Positions 1 through 7,960 of a stretch of DNA of 64,000 nucleotides are shown here, one piece after another. The notes under the pieces were generated by a model, which was not told where the DNA came from, searched no databases, and saw only the letters and a program-made list of their open reading frames with translations. Numbering within the stretch: the stretch's first letter is position 1; every line of letters starts with the position of its first letter. Source of the stretch: Bacteroidaceae bacterium (GTDB lineage Bacteria > Bacteroidota > Bacteroidia > Bacteroidales > Bacteroidaceae); NCBI GenBank assembly GCA_017520935.1, contig JAFXEF010000028.1, positions 1-64,000 on the forward strand, in the 5' to 3' direction. Position numbers and translations under genes: made by a program.

Positions 1-177
1 CTCCGATTTGAAGTCGTCGAGTCCTCGGGCATCGAGGGCAATGTATATCTTGATGGCTACCTCCAAGCCATCAAGCTGTTCGTCACGGGCGAGCCATACC
101 TCGCCAAAGGAACCGCGACCAAGTTCACGCAACAGGTGATAGCGGTTGTGAAAGAGGGTGTCGGGGGTGAGTTGCAT
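1..177 (-). CDS. Ser/Thr protein kinase, N-terminal 59 residues (cut by window edge)
   Basis: Translation of the minus strand from the ATG at 177 gives an open frame to the window edge. It begins like a eukaryote-type protein kinase: a glycine-rich loop GRGSFGEVW at about residues 20-28, followed by VAIK with the ATP-binding lysine at residue 43. The catalytic loop and everything after lie outside the window. It starts 11 nt after the PP2C gene stop, so it is the last visible gene of the FHA/kinase/phosphatase operon. With the kinase at 5556-6842 it makes two kinases for one visible phosphatase. The start is firm because an upstream extension is blocked by the PP2C gene. Confidence 0.85.
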   Translation of the reverse strand, partial: MQLTPDTLFHNRYHLLRELGRGSFGEVWLARDEQLDGLEVAIKIYIALDARGLDDFKSE

Positions 178-188
178 AGTAGTCTATA

Positions 189-1484
189 TTATAGTATGAT
201 GGTGTCTGTGGAAAATACGGCAGTGGGTGTGTCGCCCTTCTCTATTATCGGAGTCAAAGCAGGTTCCTTGATAGGAGTTGCTGTAGGCTGCTTCTCTTGC
301 TTGACTGCTACAGAGTCCTTAGTGACAGTTTGTGCTTTTATCCTCTTTGGACTTTCCTGAGATACAATAGGGCGCAAGTTATGCAAGGTGTCAGACACTA
401 CGCTTACAGTATCTACCGCAAGCACTGTTGACGGTGACTTGGGAGCATACAATGTACGACCAATAAGAATACCAACAAGCAGACACAGCAGTGCAGCAAC
501 GACTGCAATTACTGGAATCCAAAAGCCTCGTTTCCTACGGACTGGGAGAGAAGGTATAGCGGGAGCCGTTTGGCTGATGTGCTCATCCATAGTTGATGTA
601 GGGGGGATTGGGTTATTGGCCTTCGTGTCATATCCTATGGCATGAGTGGGTTCTTCGCCACCTTCTGTAACCTTAGCCAGTATGATAGTGGTATTGTCGT
701 TCCATCCCAATGATGTGCCTCTATGCCAAAGAGCTTTCAAGCAGTTTCCTATGCTTGTGGTATTGGCAGAGAGTATATCCTCTATCTCTTCATCCCTCAA
801 CAGCCCACACAAGCCGTCGCTGCAGAGCAGGAAGATGTCGCCACAGTGTATGGGATAGTCCTTTACCTCAGGATTGGCCTTCTCGCCCGAGTCGCCCAGC
901 GAACGGGTGATGATATTGCTGTTGGGATGGTCGAAAGCGTGCTCCTCGGGCAGCAGTCCCTTGTCCACCAAATCCTGCACATAGGAGTGGTCGTGGCTGA
1001 GGCGCACTAATCGGTTGGCCTCATTGTAGCAATAGGCACGGCTATCGCCACACCACCCTACGTATGCCCTATCGGCAAGCAGCCATAGGAGCACAATCGT
1101 GCTGCCCATTCCTTGCGTCTCGGGATGCAATGCGGCATACTGTTTCATCTCCTTGTCGGCATCGACTATCACCTGCTTGATGAAGCGTTTCACGGAAAGG
1201 CTGTCGGCAAGGTCTACAGCCGAGAGGTCAGCAAACTTTTGCTTTATCGTATCGACCACAATCTGTGAGGCTACCTCACCTGCACTTTGTCCGCCCATAC
1301 CATCGGCGACCAGGAACAAGGAACCTTGGGAAGGGAGTTCAATACCAACGAGACGGTCTTCGAGCGAGACTTTCCCCGTAGATGTATAGGTGGAGAGGTC
1401 GGGGCAGAGCCAGAAATTGTCCTGATTGACAGGGCGGCCTGCCTTGTCACATATCGCAGAGATGTCTAAATGTATCGGTTTCAT
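189..1484 (-). CDS. PP2C-family Ser/Thr protein phosphatase with C-terminal membrane anchor
   Basis: The 431-residue protein has the metal-binding motifs of PPM/PP2C phosphatases: an early NQDN at about 20-23, VADGMGG at 59-65, GDSR at 146-149, CSDGL at 221-225 and NDNTT at 262-266, so it should be active with Mn/Mg. After the domain (to about 275) comes a linker, a basic stop-transfer patch and one membrane segment at about 321-342, then a Ser/Thr/Lys-rich tail. The orientation rule (basic RRKRG before the segment) puts the phosphatase in the cytoplasm and the tail outside. It sits between a signal-peptide protein and a kinase in the same operon, so its likely substrates are the operon kinases and FHA partners. 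Confidence 0.93.
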   Translation of the reverse strand: MKPIHLDISAICDKAGRPVNQDNFWLCPDLSTYTSTGKVSLEDRLVGIELPSQGSLFLVADGMGGQSAGEVASQIVVDTIKQKFADLSAVDLADSLSVKRFIKQVIVDADKEMKQYAALHPETQGMGSTIVLLWLLADRAYVGWCGDSRAYCYNEANRLVRLSHDHSYVQDLVDKGLLPEEHAFDHPNSNIITRSLGDSGEKANPEVKDYPIHCGDIFLLCSDGLCGLLRDEEIEDILSANTTSIGNCLKALWHRGTSLGWNDNTTIILAKVTEGGEEPTHAIGYDTKANNPIPPTSTMDEHISQTAPAIPSLPVRRKRGFWIPVIAVVAALLCLLVGILIGRTLYAPKSPSTVLAVDTVSVVSDTLHNLRPIVSQESPKRIKAQTVTKDSVAVKQEKQPTATPIKEPALTPIIEKGDTPTAVFSTDTIIL

Positions 1485-1509
1485 ACTTTATATAATAATA
1501 GTATAGCGG

Positions 1510-2418
1510 TTAGTTTCTCTTCTTGTTCTTTTTCTTGCGTTTGTTCTCAGGTTGGGATACATCTCCAGTATCTTCTACTGGGGTAGCCGGAGAGGTAATA
1601 GGAGTGAGCAGCATTGTGGGTTCTTCCTCTTCGACAGCAGTGGAGGAAGTCATGGAGGCAGTCACTTGCATACTCACCCTCGCTATATACCACTTGTCAT
1701 CGTTAGGATATGCCACACCTATCAATCGGAAATCCAGCACTCCGATAGCACTGTTTATCGGCACCACATATATTCCCGATAGGATGTGTCCCGATACTGA
1801 AGGCTTGGGAAGTTGGTAGTCTGTGACTGTAGAATCAACAGCGAGTTTGTAGCGGTAGGTGACAATGGATGGTGCCATATCGCGTGTAAGGGTGGTATCA
1901 GAAGCCACCAACCAAACCAGCCAACCCTCCTTGGTGCCATTGGCTGTATCTACCGACAGACCTTTGCGTCCGTTCGCAACACTGTCTATGAAAAGCAAGT
2001 GATCGTCTTTGACGGGAAAACTGCAATGCCCGTCATATTGTATGCCGACCATCGCCGTATCTCCTATGGCACAGTAAGAGGTCCGTGATATGATGGGACG
2101 ATAAGCTGCATTATTCAAACTCTGATAACGGGCATCATACTTCCACGGTGCCGTGAAACGATCAGTTACCACAATACCGTCTTTCACCTGGATACCTACC
2201 GAATAGATGGAGTTGAAGAGTTCCTGATGATTCCAGCCATAGCGTGTATTGGTAGCTGTATCGAGCAATTGGTAATCTTGCTGCAATACGACAAAAGCAT
2301 CTTTGACTGCCGACTCAACCAACTGCTGGTTGGGAGAGTTCAGGAGGCTCTGCGAGATTTGTGCTGCTACACTATGAAACGAGGCAAGCAGCAAGGATAT
2401 AATGATAGTCTTCTTCAT
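1510..2418 (-). CDS. Exported protein of unknown function, operon-linked
   Basis: I do not recognise the family. The 302-residue product begins with a clear signal peptide (KKTIIISLLLASFHSVAAQ), so the rest is exported. The middle is rich in beta-strand-like alternating segments and contains two cysteines in the range of about 117-134. The C-terminus ends in a very basic tail (KRKKKNKKRN). It lies 11 nt after the FHA-protease gene and 25 nt before the phosphatase gene. An exported partner or substrate for the periplasmic protease domain encoded just upstream is an inference from position only. Confidence 0.8.
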   Translation of the reverse strand: MKKTIIISLLLASFHSVAAQISQSLLNSPNQQLVESAVKDAFVVLQQDYQLLDTATNTRYGWNHQELFNSIYSVGIQVKDGIVVTDRFTAPWKYDARYQSLNNAAYRPIISRTSYCAIGDTAMVGIQYDGHCSFPVKDDHLLFIDSVANGRKGLSVDTANGTKEGWLVWLVASDTTLTRDMAPSIVTYRYKLAVDSTVTDYQLPKPSVSGHILSGIYVVPINSAIGVLDFRLIGVAYPNDDKWYIARVSMQVTASMTSSTAVEEEEPTMLLTPITSPATPVEDTGDVSQPENKRKKKNKKRN

Positions 2419-2429
2419 TGGTTTATTCT

Positions 2430-3926
2430 TTATTGACAGATTACTGATATGGGTACGACAAAACCTGTGGAACGTCCTGCACCGGCCGAGACGATACCGA
2501 TGACTACAAGATTGCCGTTCTCATCGGTGTAGAAGACGGGGCCGCCCGAGTTGCCTTGCTCATAGTTGGTATCTGTGGTCAATATCACACCGTCTCTGCT
2601 GAGTCCTTGCAGAGAAGCAATGGCATTGCCATAGACGGGATTGATGTCGTCTTCGGCATTGGCTCCCAATCCGAGAGGAAAGCCCAAGACGGTAAGTCGG
2701 GTTCCCCGGTCCAGATTGCGGCTCTTGGCAGCATCGAAGCGCAGGCCTCCGCGTTCGCTGGTTTTGAAATAGGCGTAGTCGTTGGCATTCAGTGAAGCCA
2801 AGGTTAACAGTCTGCCATCTTCCAATGTTCCGCTGCTGTCATTGGAACGGTCACAGACAAACTGTTCACTGGTGAATGTTATCTGCTTGCCCGATGAGGA
2901 TACGGCAGCAAAATGAGCCACTACCTTACCTCCATTATTGGCTATGGCATTTAGTAGCATCAGCATCTCATTGGTACCACTGGCATCTTGCCAGAAATAC
3001 CACGCCTCGGCAACGTGACGTGCTGTTACAAAACGGCCATCACTGAGCAGGAAACCTGTTCCAATCCAATTCGGGACATCACCACTTCCACAAGCAACTC
3101 TGGCAAATGAGCCATCGGGTTGGGTTATTTCAAATCCTACCGTGTAGATGAAGAATACGTGAGGGAGGCATTTCTCTATGGCTGCATTGTTGATACCCGA
3201 AGCATCAACGGTAGTAGACGGCGATGTGGAAATCTGATCCATACGTCCCGACAAATCTCGGATTTTCCTGTTCAAACGCTCATTGTCTGCCAGTATGCTA
3301 TTGCTCACTTCCTCCAATGAGTCTACGAGATTCTGAGCTGTATTCAGTTTGCCACGTATAACATTGGTTTCAACGCTATTGGCATACAAGAAATAACTCA
3401 AGGCCAATACTGCAACAACAAACACGCACGAGATAGCTGTTACGGCACGTTTGTATGGTCGCAGTGCCTGTTGGCGGAATAGGTTAAGGCGTGCAGTAAA
3501 GCCTATGCTTTTGACCATACCCTTCTCGCCCTGACTGACGATGAACCCAAGTTTTGGACCATTGGTTGACAACTGTATCTCATCACCGTTCTGCAGGTAC
3601 CATTCATTGGCGATTTTGTGGCCGTTGAGATAAGTAGAGTTGGTTTGCGATAGTTGTACCAGTTTCCAGTTGTCGCCATCCTTGACAATAGCTGCGTGCT
3701 TGCGGCTGACGGTATTGAACGATTCGTCGAAGCGAACCTGACAAGAGGGGTCGCGACCCAACTCTATCTGATCCACGATAATCTGCTGACTTTCGCCTGC
3801 TTTGTGATACTTACTCGATACCTTATGCTCCAAGGTATAGAATCTGCGCTCGTCACCGGCAAAAAGTGACTTCATACCGGCTCCTACCGAGCCGGATACT
3901 GTTCTTTTATAAGTTTGTGCTGCCAT
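2430..3926 (-). CDS. FHA domain - membrane segment - trypsin-like serine protease fusion
   Basis: The 498-residue protein has an N-terminal FHA phosphothreonine-binding domain (GRD at 57-59, SRKH at 74-77, NSTYLNG at 96-102). A single membrane segment follows at about 161-182, then a short heptad-rich stretch at 195-235, and a C-terminal S1-type protease domain with a visible triad: H304 in TARH, D383 in NDY, S460 in GNSGGP. Basic residues before the membrane segment predict a cytoplasmic FHA and a periplasmic protease. It is a two-sided protein that could pass a phosphorylation signal inside the cell to proteolysis outside. It lies 8 nt after the ExbB-like gene. Confidence 0.9.
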   Translation of the reverse strand: MAAQTYKRTVSGSVGAGMKSLFAGDERRFYTLEHKVSSKYHKAGESQQIIVDQIELGRDPSCQVRFDESFNTVSRKHAAIVKDGDNWKLVQLSQTNSTYLNGHKIANEWYLQNGDEIQLSTNGPKLGFIVSQGEKGMVKSIGFTARLNLFRQQALRPYKRAVTAISCVFVVAVLALSYFLYANSVETNVIRGKLNTAQNLVDSLEEVSNSILADNERLNRKIRDLSGRMDQISTSPSTTVDASGINNAAIEKCLPHVFFIYTVGFEITQPDGSFARVACGSGDVPNWIGTGFLLSDGRFVTARHVAEAWYFWQDASGTNEMLMLLNAIANNGGKVVAHFAAVSSSGKQITFTSEQFVCDRSNDSSGTLEDGRLLTLASLNANDYAYFKTSERGGLRFDAAKSRNLDRGTRLTVLGFPLGLGANAEDDINPVYGNAIASLQGLSRDGVILTTDTNYEQGNSGGPVFYTDENGNLVVIGIVSAGAGRSTGFVVPISVICQ

Positions 3927-3934
3927 AATTGTAA

Positions 3935-4672
3935 TTATTTATAAAATCGGTTAATCAAGTTTTCAATAATGTAGGATTTCATTTTGGTGAACAACTCATC
4001 CTGCTGCTTGTGCAGACTATGGATAAGGAAGGTCAGTATCACGCTGAGTACAAGAGCGACCAATGTAGTGTCAAAAGCTACAGCAAGCATACTTGTCACC
4101 TTTTCAATGCCTTCAGGTGTAGATGCCTGATTGGCAAACCCAAGCGAGGCGGCAATGCCAAGCACCGTACCGATAAATCCTACAGAAGGTATAGCCCACG
4201 AAGCATAATTGATATATGCTTGCTCGCTCTCTATTTCCGAATTGTAAAGACCTATCTGCGAGTCTACCAAACCAAGCACTTCAGAGGAGGACTTACTGAG
4301 ACGGTACTTGGTGCAGGACTTCTTTATTAGATCAACCAAATAATAGCTTTGCTGCCGTTCGAGATGCATCATGTTTAGCTTCAGCTGATTGGCATCGTCT
4401 GCCGAAAGGATATAATTGTCTTTCTCAGGCAACAGGTGTGCAGAAAAGGAGTCGGCCTCGGTAGTCAACCGGCTTTTAATAGCCATTACCTCCAATACGC
4501 CCCAAATGAAAAGGAAGTATGTGGCTCCCTGTATGAGGCCTTCAGGCATAGTGCCTCCAAGCATCACCAAAATTCTGTTAGGATTCTCTTCTGGTGTCAT
4601 CAGTACCAACGCCACCATAAAAGCAGTTGCTGCAGCAACGCTTATCATCAATCTTATCAGTCTGTTGTTCAT
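3935..4672 (-). CDS. MotA/TolQ/ExbB-family proton-channel protein
   Basis: The 245-residue protein has four predicted membrane segments (about 4-25, 46-63, 156-181, 193-220). The cytoplasmic loop of about 90 residues between the second and third is as expected for this family, and the third segment carries the family signature IPSVGFIGTVLGIAASLG. Such proteins form a pentameric ring round a dimer of ExbD/TolR/MotB-type partners and use the proton or sodium gradient to do mechanical work. The likely partner is the next gene upstream (4677-5552), which has one N-terminal membrane helix with an aspartate. The gene overlaps nothing and is 4 nt from that partner. Confidence 0.88.
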   Translation of the reverse strand: MNNRLIRLMISVAAATAFMVALVLMTPEENPNRILVMLGGTMPEGLIQGATYFLFIWGVLEVMAIKSRLTTEADSFSAHLLPEKDNYILSADDANQLKLNMMHLERQQSYYLVDLIKKSCTKYRLSKSSSEVLGLVDSQIGLYNSEIESEQAYINYASWAIPSVGFIGTVLGIAASLGFANQASTPEGIEKVTSMLAVAFDTTLVALVLSVILTFLIHSLHKQQDELFTKMKSYIIENLINRFYK

Positions 4673-4676
4673 AATG

Positions 4677-5552
4677 TTATTGTAAATAGATATTGTTGTT
4701 AGTAACAGTTAATGTACCTATAGTTACACCCTGCATCGGTTGGGTGAGACGTATGTCTGAGAACTCAATTTTCTTTTGATTCCGTTTGCCGGGATGTATC
4801 ACCACATAACCACTGACATTGGCCGGGGTACCGTTCCAAGGTGTTGACATCTCACTATAGATATTGACAACTATCTTGTAATCGCCAGGAGTGAGTTCCC
4901 GCTGATAAAAGAGTTCGTAACGATTGTCGCCAGTCGAACGCGAACGAACATCTTCCAGCAGATTACCCCACGAAAAATTTTTGTTGCGGAAGTTGCAGAT
5001 CTCTCCGCTATGTAGGTTCTTGACGTGAAGGTCAACATCTACATTGTTCTCCATCCAACTGCACACGATACCCAGTTCGGCATTGGTGCCAAAGAACATA
5101 CCTCCTGTTTCTTGACTTTCTGCGGCTTCTTCGAGTTCTTCAATCCGTTGTTCCAGTTCACGGATACGTTGCTGAGCGGTTTCGTTCTCTTGTGCAACAT
5201 TCTGGTACTGTCGGATTTGTTGTCGTAGGTTTTCCAACTCGGAACGTAAAGAGCTGTTCTCTGCTTGCAGTTGCTCTACCTCTGTTGTCAAGGTGGAAAC
5301 GGTTGCCTGCAATGCCTCTAATTGTTGCTCTATCTGTTCGTATACATCCTGCGGAACCGAATTTTCCAATTGAGTCATCAGTTCATCCAATTGCTCAATT
5401 TGAACACTGAGATTCTCCAGCTCCTCCAAAGCCTCTTGTTGCTGGACAGACATCTTGGGAACAATTATAAAAAGGATGATAACTGCTCCCAAAGCCCCCG
5501 ACAACAGGTCAAGGAACGATGTTCCGAATATGTTTATCTCTTTTCTTGCCAT
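4677..5552 (-). CDS. ExbD/MotB-like coiled-coil protein with YfaP/DUF2135-like C-terminal domain
   Basis: The 291-residue protein starts with one membrane helix (about 13-31, motif SFLDLLSGALGAVI) carrying Asp15, in the position where ExbD, TolR and MotB have their ion-carrying aspartate. A long Glu/Gln-rich coiled coil (about 35-145) follows. The C-terminal domain of about 130 residues contains NVDVDLHV, GEICNFRNK and LTPGDYKIVVN, which resembles the beta-sandwich of YfaP/DUF2135 proteins. There is no OmpA-like peptidoglycan-binding domain, which classical stator B subunits have. Pairing with the adjacent ExbB-like gene is a firm inference; what the terminal domain binds is unknown. Confidence 0.75.
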   Translation of the reverse strand: MARKEINIFGTSFLDLLSGALGAVIILFIIVPKMSVQQQEALEELENLSVQIEQLDELMTQLENSVPQDVYEQIEQQLEALQATVSTLTTEVEQLQAENSSLRSELENLRQQIRQYQNVAQENETAQQRIRELEQRIEELEEAAESQETGGMFFGTNAELGIVCSWMENNVDVDLHVKNLHSGEICNFRNKNFSWGNLLEDVRSRSTGDNRYELFYQRELTPGDYKIVVNIYSEMSTPWNGTPANVSGYVVIHPGKRNQKKIEFSDIRLTQPMQGVTIGTLTVTNNNIYLQ

Positions 5553-5555
5553 AAA

Positions 5556-6842
5556 TCAATAGGTTTCAACTCTCATTTTTACATCTCCAATGGATATGAT
5601 ATCTCCATTGCATAGTGGTGTGCCGAGGACAGATACTTCCGATGAGTTCAGATAGGTTCCATTGAGGGAATGCTTCCAACCATCGGGAGAGTATTGTTCC
5701 CATTGGCCATCACGAATATGCCACCCTTGTGTTTTTCGATTCAATTCCAAAGTGCAGTGTTTGCGTGAAATATAATGGCTTTGTTCTTCAAGTATGGGAA
5801 TATCGTTGTGTACATCCTCACTTTGCCGACCAATGGTAAGCAATGCACGGTTGGCATGAATCAGTTCGTCCAACACATAAGTCCTTCCATATTCTTCGCC
5901 CTGCATAATGCGAAGCAGGATTCTTCCTTGTACTTCTTCGCGTGGAGAACTTACTTGAGGAGTAGCTGACTGTTGAGGGAACAGCGATAATATATCGTCA
6001 ATATTCTGTGCCCGGTGCTTGAAGTCTGGTATAAGACAGCATTCGATAACTTGTAGCCAATTGACAGTGCTACGGAGTGATCGCAGTGCATCTCTATCCC
6101 AAACCCCATGCTTCCCATTATTAAGATAAGGTATCAAGTCGGCTTCGCTACGCAGTTCGCCAAAGGGAAGGTGACCGACAAGCAGTTCATACATCATCAC
6201 ACCGAATGAGAAAATATCGGTAGTGGGTAGCACTGTGGCGTTGCCGCCTCGCGGTGGACGCACTTGTTCTGGGGGCATATAACCATATGTACCGAAAATC
6301 TGTTGAGGATGCCCGAACCATCCGCGCTCAGTCATCCGTTTGTTCTGATCACCAGATATACCGAAATCCGTCAAGACAGCTGTACCGTCAGAACGGAACA
6401 GTACATTGTCGGGTTTGAGATCGCGATGTATCTTTCCACATCGATGTAGGTCACGTAGTCCCAACAATATATGTATTGCTACATCGGTCAACTCGCGAGG
6501 TGTGATGCCTCGTCTATTACGGAGGTCACCATTAGCACAGAATTCCATCAGTATGTAGGGGTTGCCTTCAACGGAACTATGCCCTAAAGAGCGTACGAGA
6601 TAGTTGCTCTCTATTTGCCCTGTCTCGTACTCCATATCGAAACGTCGCACGATATTTTCCCTATCGGAGGGATGTACCTCCCATAACTTTAGCAACTTGA
6701 GGGCGAGAGTACGATTCTGTGCATCTCTGACTTTATATACTGTACCGAAAGTGCCTTCGCCCAGAAGTTTTAGAACCCTATACTTGTGTTCTATGCTGTC
6801 GCCCGGAGTGTAAATGCATCTGCTCGGTGCTAAGATAGACAT
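5556..6842 (-). CDS. Ser/Thr protein kinase with C-terminal FHA domain
   Basis: The 428-residue protein is a complete eukaryote-type kinase: glycine loop GEGTFG at 28-33, ATP lysine K49, catalytic HRDLKPDN at 139-146, DFG at 159-161 and an activation-segment end GTYGYMPPEQ at about 184-193. An FHA domain occupies about 306-428 (GRQ at 338-340, SRKH at 359-362, LNGTYLN at 393-399). There is no membrane segment, so it is cytosolic. The fused FHA can bind phosphothreonine on itself or on operon partners. The gene is 3 nt from its neighbours on both sides, so it is co-transcribed and probably translationally coupled. Confidence 0.93.
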   Translation of the reverse strand: MSILAPSRCIYTPGDSIEHKYRVLKLLGEGTFGTVYKVRDAQNRTLALKLLKLWEVHPSDRENIVRRFDMEYETGQIESNYLVRSLGHSSVEGNPYILMEFCANGDLRNRRGITPRELTDVAIHILLGLRDLHRCGKIHRDLKPDNVLFRSDGTAVLTDFGISGDQNKRMTERGWFGHPQQIFGTYGYMPPEQVRPPRGGNATVLPTTDIFSFGVMMYELLVGHLPFGELRSEADLIPYLNNGKHGVWDRDALRSLRSTVNWLQVIECCLIPDFKHRAQNIDDILSLFPQQSATPQVSSPREEVQGRILLRIMQGEEYGRTYVLDELIHANRALLTIGRQSEDVHNDIPILEEQSHYISRKHCTLELNRKTQGWHIRDGQWEQYSPDGWKHSLNGTYLNSSEVSVLGTPLCNGDIISIGDVKMRVETY

Positions 6843-6845
6843 AGG

Positions 6846-7565
6846 TTATCCTTTAAAAATAAATCGCCTGTTGCCTAAAATGATTACTGCCCCATCTTCC
6901 AGTTTGGTCTTCTTGGCTATATGGAGATAAGTGGTCTGTAGTTGGCTCTTATCTTCTATGTACCAAGTACCGTCCTCGTATGTCAATACGGCCTGTTCCC
7001 TTGATGTAATGGAGTTATTGTTAGGGTCTGTATTATCCCGATTGAGCACGATGGAATTACCTGTATAGTTGATGGCTTCGGGAATCTTTTCCTCTTCCTC
7101 CCAAGCTATGGGGGTCAACGAACACAAGGCTCCGTTTTGGGGTTTAGCCCAAGGATTGATAGTCCCCATCTTGAATGGCTTTCCGCAGTTGCCACAGAAA
7201 CTGTATTTCGCAGGCACCCTCTTGTGACAGTTCGGACATTCTATCAGTTTCTCGTTATGCTGCATATTGGCATGATTGTTATCCAACGGTGATTTTTCTG
7301 CCTTTACTTGGGCATCTCCACAATTGGGACAGTTTGAAGTATCTGAATTGTACAGATAGCCACAACTATTACACTTGACCAATATGCCTGCATCATTTGA
7401 AGAACTCTCCCGTACTGTTTTCTTCAATTCTTCCTCAGGAGCTTCAACATATTTGTTTGCAGATAATGAAGGACGTTCTACCATGCTTCCACTCAACGGA
7501 GCATTGCATTTCTCACATTTCAAAGCACCAAGGTTGTTTTCCCAACCGCAATTACGACATCGCAT
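6846..7565 (-). CDS. Triple zinc-ribbon protein with C-terminal FHA-like domain
   Basis: The first gene of the operon encodes 239 residues. Three CxxC...CxxC zinc ribbons are visible: MRCRNCG...KCEKC at the N-terminus, KCNSCG...CPNCG near residue 65-85, and ECPNCH...FCGNCG near 110-135. The last ~80 residues have an FHA-like pattern (SIVLNRDN, SITSREQAVLTYEDGTWYIED, TTYLHI), with the usual SRxH changed to SREQ, so phosphothreonine binding is less certain than in the other two FHA proteins. No signal peptide or membrane segment is present. The start ATG at 7565 follows an untranslated leader that contains a terminator-like hairpin. Confidence 0.83.
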   Translation of the reverse strand: MRCRNCGWENNLGALKCEKCNAPLSGSMVERPSLSANKYVEAPEEELKKTVRESSSNDAGILVKCNSCGYLYNSDTSNCPNCGDAQVKAEKSPLDNNHANMQHNEKLIECPNCHKRVPAKYSFCGNCGKPFKMGTINPWAKPQNGALCSLTPIAWEEEEKIPEAINYTGNSIVLNRDNTDPNNNSITSREQAVLTYEDGTWYIEDKSQLQTTYLHIAKKTKLEDGAVIILGNRRFIFKG

Positions 7566-7616
7566 AGCTTTATCATTTAAGCCGTAGATTCCCCTAACCG
7601 AATGACTTTATAGGTT

Positions 7617-7712
7617 AAAAAGAAAAAACGTGGGAATCTGTACCTCTTGCTTATCTCGCATACTGGGCTCTCGACTGCCTTTTACTGAAGATAAGCAATG
7701 CAGAAGCCCACG
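7617..7712 (-). terminator. Intrinsic-terminator-like long hairpin before the operon
   Basis: On the minus strand CGTGGG (7707-7712) pairs with CCCACG (7629-7634). Inside this stem a perfect 10-bp stem pairs 7689-7698 with 7647-7656 (TTGCTTATCT and its complement). The outer stem is followed directly by a U-rich run, TTTTTTCTTTTT. It lies between the promoter at 7930-7960 and the first operon ATG at 7565, so it either ends a small RNA or acts as an attenuator that must be read through. Confidence 0.6.
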
Positions 7713-7925
7713 CTGAGATATGCACATACAGATATAGCATCAGCTATACGATGTAAAGCAAACCCAAGCAGGACATTTCTCATTGCCTTATCGCGCAGTA
7801 AAAGTTTGAATTGTCGAGATTCAGTATGCCGCGGATAAGACGTTAAGTAAACGCCTTTTCTTTATATGTCAAAGAAACCCACCCCGTCCTCCTTTTCATG
7901 CGAAAAGGCTCAGCGCGGATTCTCG
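7713..7925 (-). ncRNA. Candidate structured leader or small RNA upstream of the FHA/kinase operon
   Basis: No protein frame fits 7566-8271. Read on the minus strand from the promoter at 7930-7960, the RNA has many local pairings. CCTTTTC pairs with GAAAAGG (7891-7907). TTTCTTT pairs with AAAGAAA (about 7858-7876). GGCGTT pairs with AACGTC (about 7840-7856). A CTTAT-C-CGCG / CGCG-ATAAG stem encloses about 30 nt near 7788-7839. GTATAGC pairs with GCTATAT near 7732-7750. It runs into the terminator hairpin at 7617-7712. I do not recognise the family; it does not match tmRNA, RNase P or SRP core motifs. It may be an operon leader or an independent small RNA. Confidence 0.45.
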
Positions 7926-7929
7926 GTTG

Positions 7930-7960
7930 CAAATGTAAACAATAATTCACAATTGACAAA
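7930..7960 (-). promoter_or_regulatory. Bacteroides-type promoter
   Basis: On the minus strand TTTG (7957-7960), a 19-nt spacer and TACATTTG (7930-7937) match the Bacteroides -33/-7 consensus exactly. Transcription would start near 7924 and run toward the FHA/kinase operon. Confidence 0.75.

Noticed and set aside
1..7565. Known Zorya defence system
   Set aside because: Zorya has ZorA/ZorB plus helicase or nuclease genes; here there is no helicase or nuclease, and the B-like subunit lacks an OmpA domain. The likeness is only the channel pair.
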